The notes below the pieces were generated by a model that saw nothing but the letters and a program-made list of their open reading frames with translations, searched no databases and was not told the origin of the DNA. From the NCBI GenBank assembly GCA_013396635.1, contig WBMW01005750.1, positions 481,538-545,537 on the forward strand: a stretch of 64,000 bases of DNA. Reading direction: 5' to 3'. Source of the DNA: Penelope pileata. Its lineage: Eukaryota; Chordata; Aves; Galliformes; Cracidae. Both the position numbers and the translations under genes were made by a program. The first letter of the stretch is position 1. Each line of letters starts with the position of its first letter. Of this stretch, positions 25,497 through 39,000 are shown in pieces.

Positions 25497-26402
25497 AATC
25501 TCCATTTCAGTAAGGCTTTTGACGCTGTCTCTCTTAACATCTTCATAGACAAGCTGACAATGGACTTGTTACATAAGTGGACAGTGAGGTGGATTTAAAA
25601 CTAGCAGAACAGCGAGCTGGAGGCAAAAGGGTTGTGAATGGTGGCACAAAGTCCAGTTAGAGGCAAGTCACTAGTGGTGTACCCCAGGGGCCAGAACTGT
25701 CCAAGATTCTCATTAATGACCTGTAAGATGGGACAGAGCACACCCTCAGCAAATTCACAGATAATATTCTATGGCCTGGCTAATACAGAAGGCGGGCGCA
25801 CAGCCATGTAGAAAGACTTATAAAGGCTGGAGAAACGGGAAGAGAAAATACTCAAAGTTCAACAAAGGGAAATGCCAAGTACCTGCACTGAGACAACGGG
25901 AGTGCTGGGTCCCGTTATGGGCTCCCCAGTAGAAGACACAGGCTTACTGGAGTGAATCCAGTGAAGTGCTGCCCAGATGAATAAAAAACTGAAGCATCTC
26001 TCTCAGCCTCTTCTATGAGGCTTCTATGAGATGGGATGGTTCAGTCTGGAGAAGAAAAGGCTCAGGGGGACTGTATCAACATGTGTAAATATTTGATGGA
26101 AAGGAACAAAGAAGAGAAAGCCAAACTCCTCAGCAGTGCCCAGTGATTGAGTAAGAGCCAATGGGCACAAATTAAAACACACAGAACTCCATCTGAACAC
26201 AAACTTTTTTAAAACATCATGAGGATAAATGAACAGTGGATTAGACTGACCAGAGAGATTGTTGTGTTTCCATCCTTGGACATACTCAAACTATGACTGG
26301 ACACAGCCCTAAGTAATCTGTTCTAGCTGTCCCTGCTTGAGCAGGAGGAACAGACTAAATGGCACCCAGATGTTCCTTCCAACTTGAACCATTCTGTAAT
26401 TG
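25497..26402 (+). mobile_element. CR1 LINE, decayed copy from RT motif to 3' end
   Basis: The left part translates as FSKAFDAVSLNIFIDKL (RT motif A region with the first aspartate lost), followed downstream by TSGVPQGPELSKILINDL, the RT block that leads to the FADD motif. The catalytic FADD stretch itself is not recognisable. The rest continues through a CR1 tail region to the end near ttccaacttgaaccattctg. At about 900 bp it is shorter than an unbroken motif-A-to-tail segment, so it has internal deletions. It is an old, non-functional copy. Confidence 0.85.
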
Positions 26403-29400
26403 TAAAACTGCAATAAGACTAACATTTAAGACACAGTTCCTCTTTGTAAAAGCTATCCCAACTGAAAACACGACAATAGAAAAGAATCGCCCCAATACCC
26501 AGGTTGACTTGTTCCAATGTTTTCTGCACTGCTTTCTTAAAGTAGTAAGTCCTACATGAAGTTATGGCTCCCATTCCCACATCTCCTACTTGAAGGTTAG
26601 GTAGTTAAAAACCTTGCTTAAATTTATTTTAGCCTGAGTTTATTCATGACTACCTCACACCCACGTTTCTACTCCCATGCTGTTCTTCAGCCAAAGCATA
26701 TTTCCCCCTCCTGTGTATTTATAGAGATGTGAGTTTATTTATGTGTATGAAAACAAAGCTTTTATGGGCTCCTACAACATGCCAACACTCCTCTGATTAT
26801 CCTCATAGCCCTTCCCTGCACCTGTTCTTTAATAGTTGGAGTTTATCCTTTGTGGACACAAAAGTGCAGAATGGTATCAAGAAATTGATACCAACGCCTT
26901 CCTCTCTGTTCTGTCTGTTGCAAACATTTTCCTAACTTCTTGTAGGTAGCAGATCAGTTAATTACTTCTGTCAGACTAAATGGCAGAAATTCATGCAATA
27001 GAAGAACAAGGTCCTTACCTGCACTGCACTTACAGTTCATATTACTGCAGGTAACAGGCTGGGTGATAGAAGAGAGGCACCTTTCTGCATCCTCATCACA
27101 GGGTTCAAAGAACATTCATCACAATCATAAAGCTAAGTTATGCTGCCTGCAGCCATTTCATTAAGATCCAGCTTCCAGGCAAAAATCTCCTGCAGTCTTT
27201 ATTACTATTTCATTTCCATACATACACATTCTCTGATACTGCAGGCTGTTTTTCCTCAGGAAATCTTCAGCAGCCTCTGTCCTAAGAAGTAGATAGCTCT
27301 TAGCAATGGAAGGATCTGACTCAAGGTAGTCCAGCACATACCAAACTACTCAGAGTAGGCGGGTTTTACTTTCTTTATATAAACAACAAACCTGCATTTT
27401 AAAGCCTGGATACGAGAGATTTTTTTTAAAAAAAAAAAAAAAGTCTTGTTACCATTTTGTATTCGTGGAGTATTAGGTACAGGTAGGTAACATCTGGGTT
27501 AAAATTTTCAAAAGTAGATGAAGTGACTTAGGCCAATAAGTCACGTATGAAAATGAGACTTTGCAATTTCCACTGTAAGTTTCTAAATCAGAGAAGACAC
27601 TGAAACAAAGTTTGAGCAGTAGACAGGGCCATTTGATAAGTCAAAAATAGCCATTAGCAAAACAAAAATAACTCTAAAGAGATGTAATCTATTTAGGAGA
27701 ACTTTGGAAGGTAGAAGGTGATAGAAGGAGGGGAAAAGCTAATACAGAGATCACTTATAACTTATGATGTAAATGAAATATGATCCCATGGCATCTTGAA
27801 GCCTGGGATATATTTGTTCATGAGATACAAGCTCATCATCTTCTATATAGAGTTTGGGCAGCCTCGTTGTATTACATTTTTCAGCCCCCCTCCCTAACCT
27901 CTTGAAGGAGAGTGAGTCAAGACAGCTGTTAGAAAACAAGATAGGAGAACTTACTCTCTTACCCTGAGCAATCTACTGGCTGGTTTGTGCTCTTTCCGCC
28001 TACTTGCAATTGCATTGCTTTCAATAAGACTGTTTCTCTCCTGACATTTATTCTGCGCTAGAGATGTTAATACATGAAGGCCTATTTTAAAAGCCCTATT
28101 ACTGTTACTCCTACCACCTCCCATTTATTGGAGAGAATATATGGTGTGAAGCATTCTGAGAGGTGAAATTTTTTGTTTGAAAGTATCACAGTCAACAGAA
28201 CTGAAATAAGTTGAATAAATAATTCCCATTTTCTGTCTTTTCTAACCACAGTTCCACCCAATGCCTCCAGTATTTTCCTACTTAGAGTCATCATGTATAT
28301 TCATAGGAAGGAAGCAAATGACAATCCAATTTTAGGTAGGCTTACTGTAGCTAAAATTACTGGATAAGTATCCACTCACTCAAAACTTACTACCATTAGC
28401 AAATCTTATCCTCAGTATTTTCATACATATGTACTGCCACATATTTTTCTAGCTCTCAACAAAACAGCTTTGCTTCCATCCTCACACATGATTTTTCATT
28501 AGTACTCCATAAGAATCCAGTCACAGTAAAGAAAGGGATGCTTACCCTTTGCTTCAGATAATATTTTTAGCGTGTCAGCTATAAAGATATACTAAAGCAG
28601 TAGCTCCCTTTTACTTGATAATAAACGTAGCCCAACAGCTGAAAAGATATATTTACATTCTTCCACCAGAATCCTCCCAACCCCTTACTGCTAAGGAAAA
28701 CAAGTGGGCCACTGCAGCATGTCCTAGAACTATTTTGGTGTTGGGGGAAGTGCAAGTTCCAAAGCAGTGTGGAAAAATGCCCTGCCAGCTGCTCTCCTCA
28801 CATATAAACCAAGGCTTAAGTGCCTTCCTTGACCAACTAGAAGATGAAAGAACCTTCAGATAAGTTGTTTCTACATCATTGGTGCCACATCCAAAGATAT
28901 TTAGATGTCGGAAGGCTCAAAGATTCAAATAAGTTGCTGGAAGCTAGAAAGTATCACACCTCCACTGACCTGCAGAAATTGGCAGTCACAGTAAACAAAA
29001 AAAATGCAGTGTGACTGACAGCAGCTCAGCCCCTTCACCATGGAGTACACTCAAATTACTTGTGCCTCCCACGTACTAAGAGCACAGAGTATACAGACCT
29101 ATTGAGGCACAGTAACTTGTTACCTCATACCAACTGGCTCTGGTCTGAGTAATATTTGTATTTATAAATATAAATCTGCTTCCAAAGCTCGGGCACCTCA
29201 AAAGTCATTGGTGCTTAAGCTTTCACCAGTGAAGTTAGCTGGGAGCCAGAAGCTCTGTCACTCTGCCTACCAAGATCCTGGGTTAGATGAGCATTTCTAG
29301 AGTCTAGCTCATGCCTACAGCTACTTCAGATTCACAGGCTACCATGTCTGCACTACATCTCCTGATCAACCCAGCAGACACGCTCACAGTACAAGTGCCT

Positions 29401-29433
29401 CACCGGGAAGATCAGACTGAAACACCAAGTATA

Positions 29434-29459
29434 ACACACACACACACACACACACACAC
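29434..29459. repeat. (AC)13 microsatellite
   Basis: A perfect dinucleotide array of 13 units, flanked by caccaagtata and ttagaagc. A likely polymorphic marker. Confidence 0.98.
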
Positions 29460-32380
29460 TTAGAAGCATATCCACAGTAAAAGGTGGCATCACCCACCTC
29501 TTCTGCAGCTGTTTAGAGGCTGAAGAAAGAGACTATTCAATTAAAGGGATTCCTGGAAACATGAAACATGAGAGCATTGGCATTTTAAAATGGATTTATA
29601 ATGAAGTCCATCCTTTTAAACAAAAGTTGAAGAATGTGAACCTCCAGTAAGTCAAAACCTTGGAAAACGAATAGAAGAAGTCAGGTGCATAAGGATTTTT
29701 TTTAATTCTTATGATCTCCCAGAACCTGATGCAGGTGCGTGGCACAAACAACAACAAAGAATAGGTTGCACGTTTCGCATTACTGTTGACTCCTGGGTTG
29801 CAGTAGCTGGCAATGAAGCACACTGAAACTAGCGTAGTCTGGAGGTAAAAAAAGTGAACACAGTTGAATGTTCTACATTGTTCTTCATATAAACAAAGCT
29901 TCTCGGTCAAGCTGAGACCAAAAGCCAGCCATATGGCTGCTGATGCTGCAGCCTGTCGAGACATCAGTCATAAGATAAAACAAGTAGTCACAAGATGACT
30001 GTGAAATGACTGTCATCTCTCCTGTCTTGACTGTTTGTTTCTTCAAGCAAATCTTTTTCATTAGTATTACTATCTCATCTTTCTTCAGAGTTATTTTCAG
30101 GCTACATATAATTGCAATCCAAGGTAAGACTGAAGCTAACTCATGCCAAAACCCATTAGCTGTAAGCCAAGTAATGCTGCAGAGGCTTCAGTTACCAGAT
30201 AGTACAGGACACTGCCTGGGTTTGTACAGCTGTAGCTAATTCAGTACTGCTGCAACTTCATTGCTGTTACCTATGCTATTTGGATGAATACCTGCAAAGC
30301 AATATCTATGCATGTTGCTATCACACCTTTAACTGTAATGCAGATGCAGTCACAGGTAGCTGTCATCAATGCTCTGAACTCACATGGACACTAAAATCGG
30401 TAATTCACCTTCTTGATTATTGGAAACAACTTTTGGGCAGTAAGCTAGGTTTTATTAGCAAGTATGGATTAAAGTCACAGAAACATTCTAAAGGGGTTAA
30501 TGAGAAGACAAAGCAGAGAAGCAGCCCAGGAGTTACATCTATCAAAGTTTATACTGTGCCTAACTTCCCAGACACTTTGAAGACTGGTATTTCAAAACAA
30601 AGATTTCCAACAAAAGATGACAGACATTCATTGTACCACATTTTGATAACCTAACGCTCTTATGAACTCAAATTATACTGAAACTTGAGGGGAAGCAGTT
30701 AGGCCACAAGAAACTTGTATTGGATTGCCAAGATGAATTTTCCCTTTTGACATGCACAGCAATGAGCTGACCTTTTTCTAAAAGCAGTATACTACCTCAC
30801 AGCAATGGGTAGTTCTACTTAGCAGGGCAGGTATTTAAGGTAAACCACGGTATATTATATACGCCTAGAGCATCACCCAGAAATTGTTCTAAAAAACAGC
30901 TTTGGTGATCCAAATTCCAGAGAGAACAGAATCTAACAAATTGATAACAAAACACTTAAGATGTCTTAGAATTTGACATTTTCATCCTCAACTCAACCTC
31001 AGCTCTGATGCTTTTATAAGCAATAATCAGAAGGCCATCCTGCAGACTGAGAGGCAAGAAGCTACAGAATAGCAGAGCCACCTTCCTGTCACCTAACCCT
31101 GAGGACACATCTCCTGCAGAACTGCTCTATTGGAAGACCTACTGCCTCTGTATCACCTCTCATACATCCACATTGGGCTAGATTTAAAACAACTGTATTA
31201 TACCAAGGTGTTCTCAAGGGTTGTCTTCTCCTGCCAATAACCAAATTCCACCATCAATTTCTCCCTTGAGATAGAAGGCAAAGGCTGGGAGCTCGTGCTA
31301 CAGCTTCCATCTGCAGAATCTCCTGTGTGGCTGGCACCATAAGAAATTCTTCAAGGCAGACCACAGCCCAGAAGATACCGATGGTTATGTCTGCACAGTG
31401 CAGTGACAGCACACATATGCACTGACTGAGCATGTTTTGCATGTAATTTCAAAATATGCAAACTACGTGCATGCAGAAGGTGGGACACAGACATCAGAGA
31501 GGAAGACCTAGAGTCAGTGCCCGTCACCCCAACCTTTGCAATAACTTTGGCTCAGTATTTCTGCAGTAAAGCCAGTGAAAATTTTTACATCACAAAACTC
31601 CCAACCATATCACTATCAGGGCTAATGCATTTTTTCACCATGCTAACTAATCTCAAATAATTAGAGCAACATCAGCCAGGACTCTGTCTCCAGTACAAGG
31701 CTAATAAACATTGCCATAACAACACTGTAGTCTCCTGTACAAGCAAGATCACTGTGCTGTAATGTTTCTGGAAAAATCAGTGTATAAAAAAGGACATCTA
31801 CTTTTGCTACAGTTCATTAAAAAGAACTGGAGAAAGAATACAAAAACATCTCATGATATAGCTATAAAACATACTACTATACAAATTCAAGATTAAAGTC
31901 TTTTTTTTTTTTAAATGAGAAGCACACGAATAGCATACAACTGCCCAAAAAAAACAAAACCAAGAATCAAACATCTCTTCAAACTATGGAATCTTTCCTT
32001 TTCTTAAGAACAAATGCATGCTATGGGTTACAGAAAGGATAATTTTTTTTTTTTAAGTTAAAAAGTGAGAAAAAACATACATCATGTGCCAAGACATCTG
32101 TGGCTGGTGTAGGAATTGAAATATGGAAAGATGATACGCAAAGTAAGGAGTCTTTGCTCTTGGCTACTGTCAATGGAAAGCTCAACTTGACTGTCACAAA
32201 GAACAAGCTGTCGCCAATCTCATCGCTGCTGGTGGTCCAAGGGCTGTTCAAACAATGGGTAGGACCAACACGAGAAGGGAAGCAGAACCCAAAACGTGCT
32301 GGTTGATCTCATCCACCCTTGGTTCCCAATAACATCATTATGCAGCCTAACCAGAAGTCAGAGCCACATTTGTGAGAGCC

Positions 32381-32450
32381 CTTAGGCACCCAATTCCTAT
32401 TGATTTCAATGGGAATCAGGCTCCCAAATGCATTTCTCAGTCTGGGCTTT
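32381..32450. repeat. Possible ancient amniote interspersed repeat
   Basis: The segment ttaggcacccaattcc followed by attgatttcaatgggaa and ctgggctt resembles a short ancient repeat common in reptile and bird DNA (a taggcacc...ttgatttcaatggg...ctgggc pattern). The match is short and from memory, so support is weak. A similar trace (aaaatcaatgg ... gggagtgattcatc) occurs at about 20416-20457. Confidence 0.3.
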
Positions 32451-33166
32451 ACTGCCTTTTGTTCTCTGCTATTTCTGCCTCAATACCTTTCCAGGAGAAA
32501 GGAAGGGGGAAAATAATACGTGCACATCTTATGCGTGATTCATGTTCATTTTGCAAGGAGATCACCACAGAACCAGCACAAAAAGATATATCAAAAGATA
32601 TACCACTAAGTTTGGATTCTAACAATGTGACAGCACTGGCTGGTTTCCAATACATTAGCGTAACTCTTTCAGAAACTCTGACAGCCTAGCCAAATATTAA
32701 GATTCCTAGTTCTCTGCCTCTTTCTTTCAGACATTTTTAAAAATTAAATTTGTCTCAAGTCTAACAGCTATTTTATATGCAAAATTTATTAGGATAAACT
32801 TGGGTATAGTTACCATGGCTGTCAAGCAGTTTGTTTTCAATGGAAGCTGCACAACTGTATTTAAGGTGACACTCTGTAGAATTATGTTCTGTTAGCATTC
32901 AGCCTCCTTTGTCAAAGGATATGATTGAAGAAAGCAGACAAATAGTATATGGCAGCTGTAACCAAAATATAAACATGTCACATCTTGTTCTGAAACCCTG
33001 CATATTATTCAAGTTACTTTAAGAGTAAGAAGAGTTTAAAAATTTATTGCCTTCTAGGGTTGGTTTTTGGTCTTTTTTTTTTCCTTTCTGCCTGGCAATA
33101 GGACATCATTGCTGGCTTTATGAAGATNGAAAACATTGCGTGGTTTAATAAAATCTCCCATTAATT

Positions 33167-33190
33167 AAAAAAAAAAAAAAAAAAAAAAAA
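33167..33190 (+). repeat. Poly(A) tract, 24 A, preceded by AATAAA
   Basis: A run of A starts 14 bases after an AATAAA at 33147-33152, the spacing of an mRNA cleavage site. This resembles the 3' end of a retrocopied transcript. An unresolved base is present at 33128. No coding homology was recognised upstream. Confidence 0.8.
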
Positions 33191-33751
33191 CTGTGCTAGA
33201 AATCAAGAAGGTCAAAGAAATCGGAGAATGCTAGCACATGCTGATTCTTGTTCTATAGTATATTAGCAGAAATGCATGCCAAAAATGGATTTCAGCCTAA
33301 GAAACTCTGATTTGGAGCAGAAATTCTTCCTGTTATAGAAACAGAGAGAACTGTGCAAAATGATGAACAGTACTTCTAATATTTGAGTCCCTAAATTCTT
33401 CAATGGTTTATGGACGAACAACGACAGACACTACTTATTTTCGCATTCCACATGTCATCATAGCTCTTCAGCAGTGACAGCTGACTGACAATTTACGTCC
33501 TTTTATATAAAGGAGACACAGCTACTGGTTGGACATCCCTGTTCCCAAGGGCAAAGAATTAGAAGAGTTCTTTCTTTCTATAACAAGGACTCAAAAAAGT
33601 AGGACTTAAAATGTCACCCAGTCCATTCCTGTGCTCTAAGACAGAACTGTAAGGTTTCATACTTTATTTTGAGTCGGTATCTAAAAAATCCTGTATTTGG
33701 TAAATAGAAGACATGAGCGAAATCAAACCTTCCCCACTCCAGGTTCCCACC

Positions 33752-33992
33752 TGTTATGGTCTTGACTGGGACAGAGTTAATTATCTTCATAGAGGCTCAT
33801 ATATGCTATTTTTGATTTTTGATAAAATAGCGTTGATAACACACCAATGTTTTCATTGCATTAGAGCAGTGCTTGCACAGAGCCAAGGACTTTTCTGTTT
33901 CTTGTGCTGCCCTACCAGTGAGGAGCTGGGGGTGCCGAGCAGCAGGAAGGGGACACAGGCAGGGCAGCTGACCCCAACCCACAAAAGGGATG
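33752..33992 (+). mobile_element. ERVL-type LTR fragment (avian endogenous retrovirus)
   Basis: The stretch begins tgttatggtc and is followed by ctgggacagagttaatt, the hallmark start of a widespread avian ERVL-family LTR, and continues colinearly with it for about 240 bp to the segment around cagctgacccc. The 3' part of the LTR is missing. No internal retroviral sequence or second LTR was seen, so it is a solo, truncated relic. It directly abuts a CR1 fragment on its right. Confidence 0.8.
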
Positions 33993-34007
33993 TATGTCCC
34001 CTTCTTA

Positions 34008-34137
34008 ACAGAGGGCAACTCCCCACCCTTCCTACCTTGTCTATCCCTTCTAAAAAGCTTGTAGCCCTCAACCACAGTATTGTATTCCAGTTGCGTGATT
34101 CATCCCACCACATTTCTGTAATAGCAATGAGGTCATA
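34008..34137 (-). mobile_element. CR1 LINE endonuclease-domain fragment
   Basis: The minus strand encodes LIAITEMWWDESRNWN and then, after a +1 shift, EGYKLFRRDRQGRKGG and VKK. This is the start of the CR1 ORF2 endonuclease domain (the ITETWWD...GYKLFRRDR block). Only about 130 bp remain. It is the only CR1 5'-region piece recognised in the window. It ends where the ERVL LTR begins. Confidence 0.85.
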
Positions 34138-35604
34138 ATGGTAAATAAATCAGAACAGATCACAACAATGTTCTGATAAAACAACAGAAAATATTTGCTT
34201 CACTTTCTACAAAAATGTTGTACCAAAGTACAGATATCAGATATACCAACTGACATGTCCATCTTGCAGGTAAGCAAACATTCCTTTCTCACTAATGAAT
34301 AATGGAAGCTAATTTTGTTTATCCTATCAGATGATAAAAATGTAACCTGAATAACTGGATGCTTTGTCTTTTTCCTGAAGACAATGTGATTTTAAGCCTG
34401 TTCATGTACAACATGCAGAATTAATTTGTTTTTCTTCAAATAGATTTATATTTTGTTGCCGCAACTCTGATGGCTTCTGTATACCAAAAAGCCCAGAGCA
34501 TATAATAAATTTAAAGTTAAGCACATTTTCAGAAGCATTCTCCTGTTCAGTCATCACTAAGAACAAAATGCTGGCTCTTTGTTTAAGAGGAAATATCACA
34601 AATACCATAAGCAATCAAGTTCCCAAAATGGCAGCTGGCAGGAGCAGAAAATATGCTTTCACTGATGCAAAGACCAAGATCTTAATCCAGATAGGCAAAT
34701 GAAATAATTTTCACTAGCTATGGCTGCACCAGAAATTTTTTTTCCCCCTTTATACCTTCCTTTCCTTTCTGTTGTAATTGTTTTCTTGATGCTCACTCTT
34801 GTCATTTCAGTTTTCGAAGTTCTTTCTATAATTCCAGTTCACCTCACCTTCAGATCAGCCTAGAACTCACCTTCTACCTACTCTTAAATCATTTTGTTCA
34901 ACAAAACAGCTGAGGAGAAACAGCCTCAAAAAAAATAAAAGGTGCTGAAATAGTTTCAAGTTAAGTTCCCTTTTGCGCAGCAGCAGGGAATTTGAGATGT
35001 TTCTGATGCTGGAACAGGTGACCAGAAAACTAGTTAAAAGTTTTTTTTATTTTATCAAAACAAATTAAGCATTGATAGTTTTGCTTTATCATTGAAAAAC
35101 AGGATTTACACAAGGCAGCATGGTTTTGTTTACTGTTTGAAAAGTTGTTTGAAAAATGTTTGAAAGTTCTCCTCACCAGAAGAATCAGTATCACGGTTAA
35201 TGAGTGACACCTGACTACTTTAGTCAATTTGCAGCTCACTTCTATGTAAGATTGCCATTAAAATTATAGAAATAATCCTACTAAATATGCCAGCGATCCT
35301 CCTCTTCTGTTGTTTCCATGAGCACTTGTTCAAAAGAAAAAAAAAAATCCTTCAAAGGAGGTTAAGAAGCCCTGAAGCGACAAATTCTAGAGCAGTTTGT
35401 CCATATGGGAATCTTCTTTTTCATTACAGAGAATATTTACTTTTACATTGAATTTTTCAGACTTGATTTCAGTTATTCTAGATTTCTTCATCTATATCCA
35501 TGTAGCAAGACATATTATGGAAAACAGATAGGAGAATTTTGAGAATGAAAAGCTTAGTTTATAAGATGCCCACATTTACTAAGCAAAGCCCTTCCAAAAT
35601 ACAG

Positions 35605-36028
35605 ATCATATAATCATTTAGGTTAGGAAAGACCTTCAAGACCAACCAGTTAAGCTAACCTATGAAGTTCCATCACTAGACCATGGCTCCTGGTGCCACA
35701 TCACACATCTTTTAAATACCTCCAGGGATGGGGTACCATCACCTCCCTGAGCAGCCCATTCCAATGCCTAGCCACCCTCTCCATGAAGAAATTCTTACTA
35801 ATGTTCAGTACAGCCCTCCCCTGGTACAACTTGTGACCATCCTAATACCCATCACCTGAGAAAAGAGATTGACACTCCCCTTGTTGCAACCTCCTTTCAG
35901 GTGGTTGTAGAGAGCCATGTGGTCTCCCCTCACCCTCCTCCAGACTAAACAGCTCCAGTTCTCTCAGCTGCTCCCCATAAATGTTCTTTTCCAGTCCCTT
36001 CACCTTCTAGTCCTTTCACGCCTTTAAT
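35605..36028 (-). mobile_element. CR1 LINE 3' fragment
   Basis: The left end atcatataatcatttagg and the following ggttaggaaagacc are a decayed CR1 tail. Then come antisense blocks typical of CR1 3' regions: aatacctccagggatggg, cctgagcagcccattcca, atgaagaaattctta and ctccagttctctcagctgct. About 420 bp, minus orientation, many substitutions. Confidence 0.9.
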
Positions 36029-39000
36029 GTTGCATATCTCCCTAGGATGAGCTGTACTTTAACATAGGACCGATGGGGCTTTCACAGATGTCACTGTACA
36101 GTGCCGTATGTCTTTCTACATCAGAATAACAGAGACAACATCGTATTTCAAAAGAGTGCCTTGTCTGTACATGTTTGAAGACAGAACTTGTGTGAAAGAA
36201 AAAAACTTATGCAAGTTTTCCATGCTGTGCAGTTTTATAGGAAGTGTTCAAAGATGCATGTATTTGATATATGCCATTAGGATAAATACTCAGCCAAGCT
36301 ATTCAGAGAAACTGTCTGGAACTGGAATAACAGCAATGAAGGCTGCTGCAGCATCAATGGAGCATTAAAATAAATGATACATAAAATGCAAATAAAACAT
36401 TAAAAACGTACAGCAATTAACAGACTTTTTGTTGTTGTTGTTGCTTTTGACTATTGGAGTATAAACAACTATCACAGAAGTTACAGTATTCTTTTAATGG
36501 TCCAGCCCTTCCTCATAGTGACACAGGGACAAATTTCTTTCTGCTAGCAACAGTTATCCCCCTAAAAACTTCCTTACTGCCAGCATAACCTGACCACTAT
36601 AGAAAGAAGCAGATAAAGAAAGAAAAACCAGAAGGGAAACTGAGAAACGAAGAATTTTTGTAAAAGCAAGGTGAAACAATGTATACTGTATATGTATTTT
36701 AACCCACTCCCAAGTTCTTTACACATTTGATTCCTTTTAAGCTCTGAACTTAGAAATCAGGCCACAAGCAACACTCTGTTCCTCAAGAACCATTCCTTGC
36801 TTGCAGATCTTGCTACACATTTCCTCTGTTCTCTCTTCTCTTTTCTGTCCAGCCGTTGTGCCTCATTCTAGCTTTCTGGGGATTAACTGTCTCCCTCAGC
36901 AGTTCTTTGCTGAGGACAAAGTCATTGCACCGTTTGCTTTGATTCTGGTCCTTCAGTAGGATGAGAGAACTGAGTCTTTTTTCTATCAGCTGCATTTTTA
37001 ACACCTCAGTGAAGACCTGCTCTGTTAGCACTCTGCAGGGCAATCCAGCTACCTACTACTGCTTGAAATTGCTTGGTGTATGGTCACTCTTACACAATGT
37101 CAATTCATTCACACAAATACTAATTACTCTGATGCCCTAACAACCCACTGTCTCTCTCCTGACCCTTGAAAAATCTATTTGGAAACAAATCTGTAGGAAA
37201 ACGTTGCTAACCGTGACACAAATTTTGCTCCCAGCTTCACGAGTTGTCTTCATGCACATTGAAATTCTGATTCTGTTGTTGGCTCATGCTGCAGAATCAT
37301 AAATATTTAGGAGAAAAGTAGACAAAAGTATATTTCATAAAACATTACTCAAAAGGAGAATACCTGAAAGCACGGTTTCTTTAAATCACTTCACATTTGA
37401 AACTGCATTCAGTATTTTACAAGTCTATTCGCTCAGAAATTCAGTGAGCTAATATACTGCACATCAGGTTACAGCTCATAAGGTGGCAAATGCTAAACTG
37501 TTAGACATAAGATCTCTTCAGGTATCTGCCAAGAGAGCAATATTGTGGTTTCATCTGTAGAAGTATATGGCCCCTAACATGAGCATGAATTTTACAGTAC
37601 CCTTAGATATGGGACAGAAGCAGTTTCTATGTGTGAATCAAAATCACTGTAACAGACAAGATGGTAAAATAACTTATCCTACTTTAAAATAAACTAACAT
37701 CTCCGTATAATGCATGCACATATTTAAAAACTGTTTAGGACAGGTAGTGTCAGCATAAAATTGAAGTATGTACAGCAAAGTACAGGAACGATGTGTTCAT
37801 TCTCTGCTCATTCCTTTTTATTATATAAAAGGCCTGTACATTGAGTTCAGCTGAGGACAAATGGAGTGGCAGACATTACTTCATAGTTAAATGGGACTGC
37901 TCCACTGTTGTTGAACAGAAAGATGTACAATTGTAGTCCACAGAAATACAATTAGCTTGCAATTTTGCAGTGCTCTGGAATGGAACAGTCTTATGATCTC
38001 TAGTGCTGGGGAAATGCTCACATACCATACTCATGGTACTCTTAAAATCATAATCCCAATTCCACAATTGAACCTTAGTTAAAAGTCCATCTGGCAGTAG
38101 TCCAGGCATAAATATGACAAAAAACTGATGCAAAGGGGGGTAATACTTTTCTTTTAGCTGTTTTTTTTTTTGTTGTAGTTGTTGGGGTTTTTTTTGTTGT
38201 TTTTTTTTTGTTTGTTTTTTTGAGAAGTCATTGAGATGACAAATCAGGAAAGGAAGGAGGGGATTTATATTTACTGAATTTTAATTTGTGTGTTTGGTTT
38301 CATTTAGATTGGATTCATTTGGATTCTGGTGCATCTCTAGAAATTGTCTGCATTTATGTCAACAATTCTGTTCTTACCATCAGAGGAAAACTAGTATCCA
38401 GTTGCACACTGAGTATCCAATTGCAAAATCTGGTTCAAGCCACATTCCAAAACAAGTATTTTCACTGCAATACGCAATTTCAAAAGGCATGTCACCACTT
38501 GGACTAGTGACAAATTTGCAGCTGCAAATGCAACCGATCTTTAAGCATTTTGATAATCAGGATATTAATTGTGAAGCCTATGCCTTCTAACCATCTAATC
38601 TTGATTCATCCTCCATCAAATCCTAAATGCTATTCGCAAGTTAATATCTTCATTTCTATTAAGATTCAAATGACAAGATCTGTAGCAAAGTGCTGCCTTG
38701 GCAAGTCTTTCCTATAAAGATTCCCTCTAATAGTAGCAAAATCTAAGCATACGCTTTTAATCCATGAGCTCTGTAGCGTCTCTCTCTAAGGAAGGTGCAA
38801 TAAACGATGAATCACAGAGATCAGGTCCTTTATTGCCTTCAGAACCAAGGAGGCTGTTTGTGATAAGCTTTATGCTTCCAGTGATACACTGCTATTGTCA
38901 GAGTTTTCTCTATGCATTTAAAGATCCTGTATTGCAACAAAAATAGTAAGAGTTGGGCTAAAGAAATAATACACAAATCAAAAGAAGCCACACCCTTTTC

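Larger units (their letters stand above)
26403..33751. other. Non-coding DNA with simple repeats
   Basis: Holds a T8A15 palindromic tract at 27420-27442, the (AC)13 array, the weak ancient repeat at 32381, the unresolved base at 33128 and the AATAAA plus poly(A) structure at 33147-33190. A minus-strand frame at 29596-29964 (122 codons) has no recognised domain. Confidence 0.6.

Noticed and set aside
29596..29964. Minus-strand frame of 122 codons with an acceptor-like tract inside
   Set aside because: The internal tttttttacctccag is a good acceptor form, but no matching donor follows and no family is recognised.
33713..34138. Plus-strand frame of 141 codons
   Set aside because: It overlaps the ERVL LTR and the antisense CR1 fragment and is explained by them.
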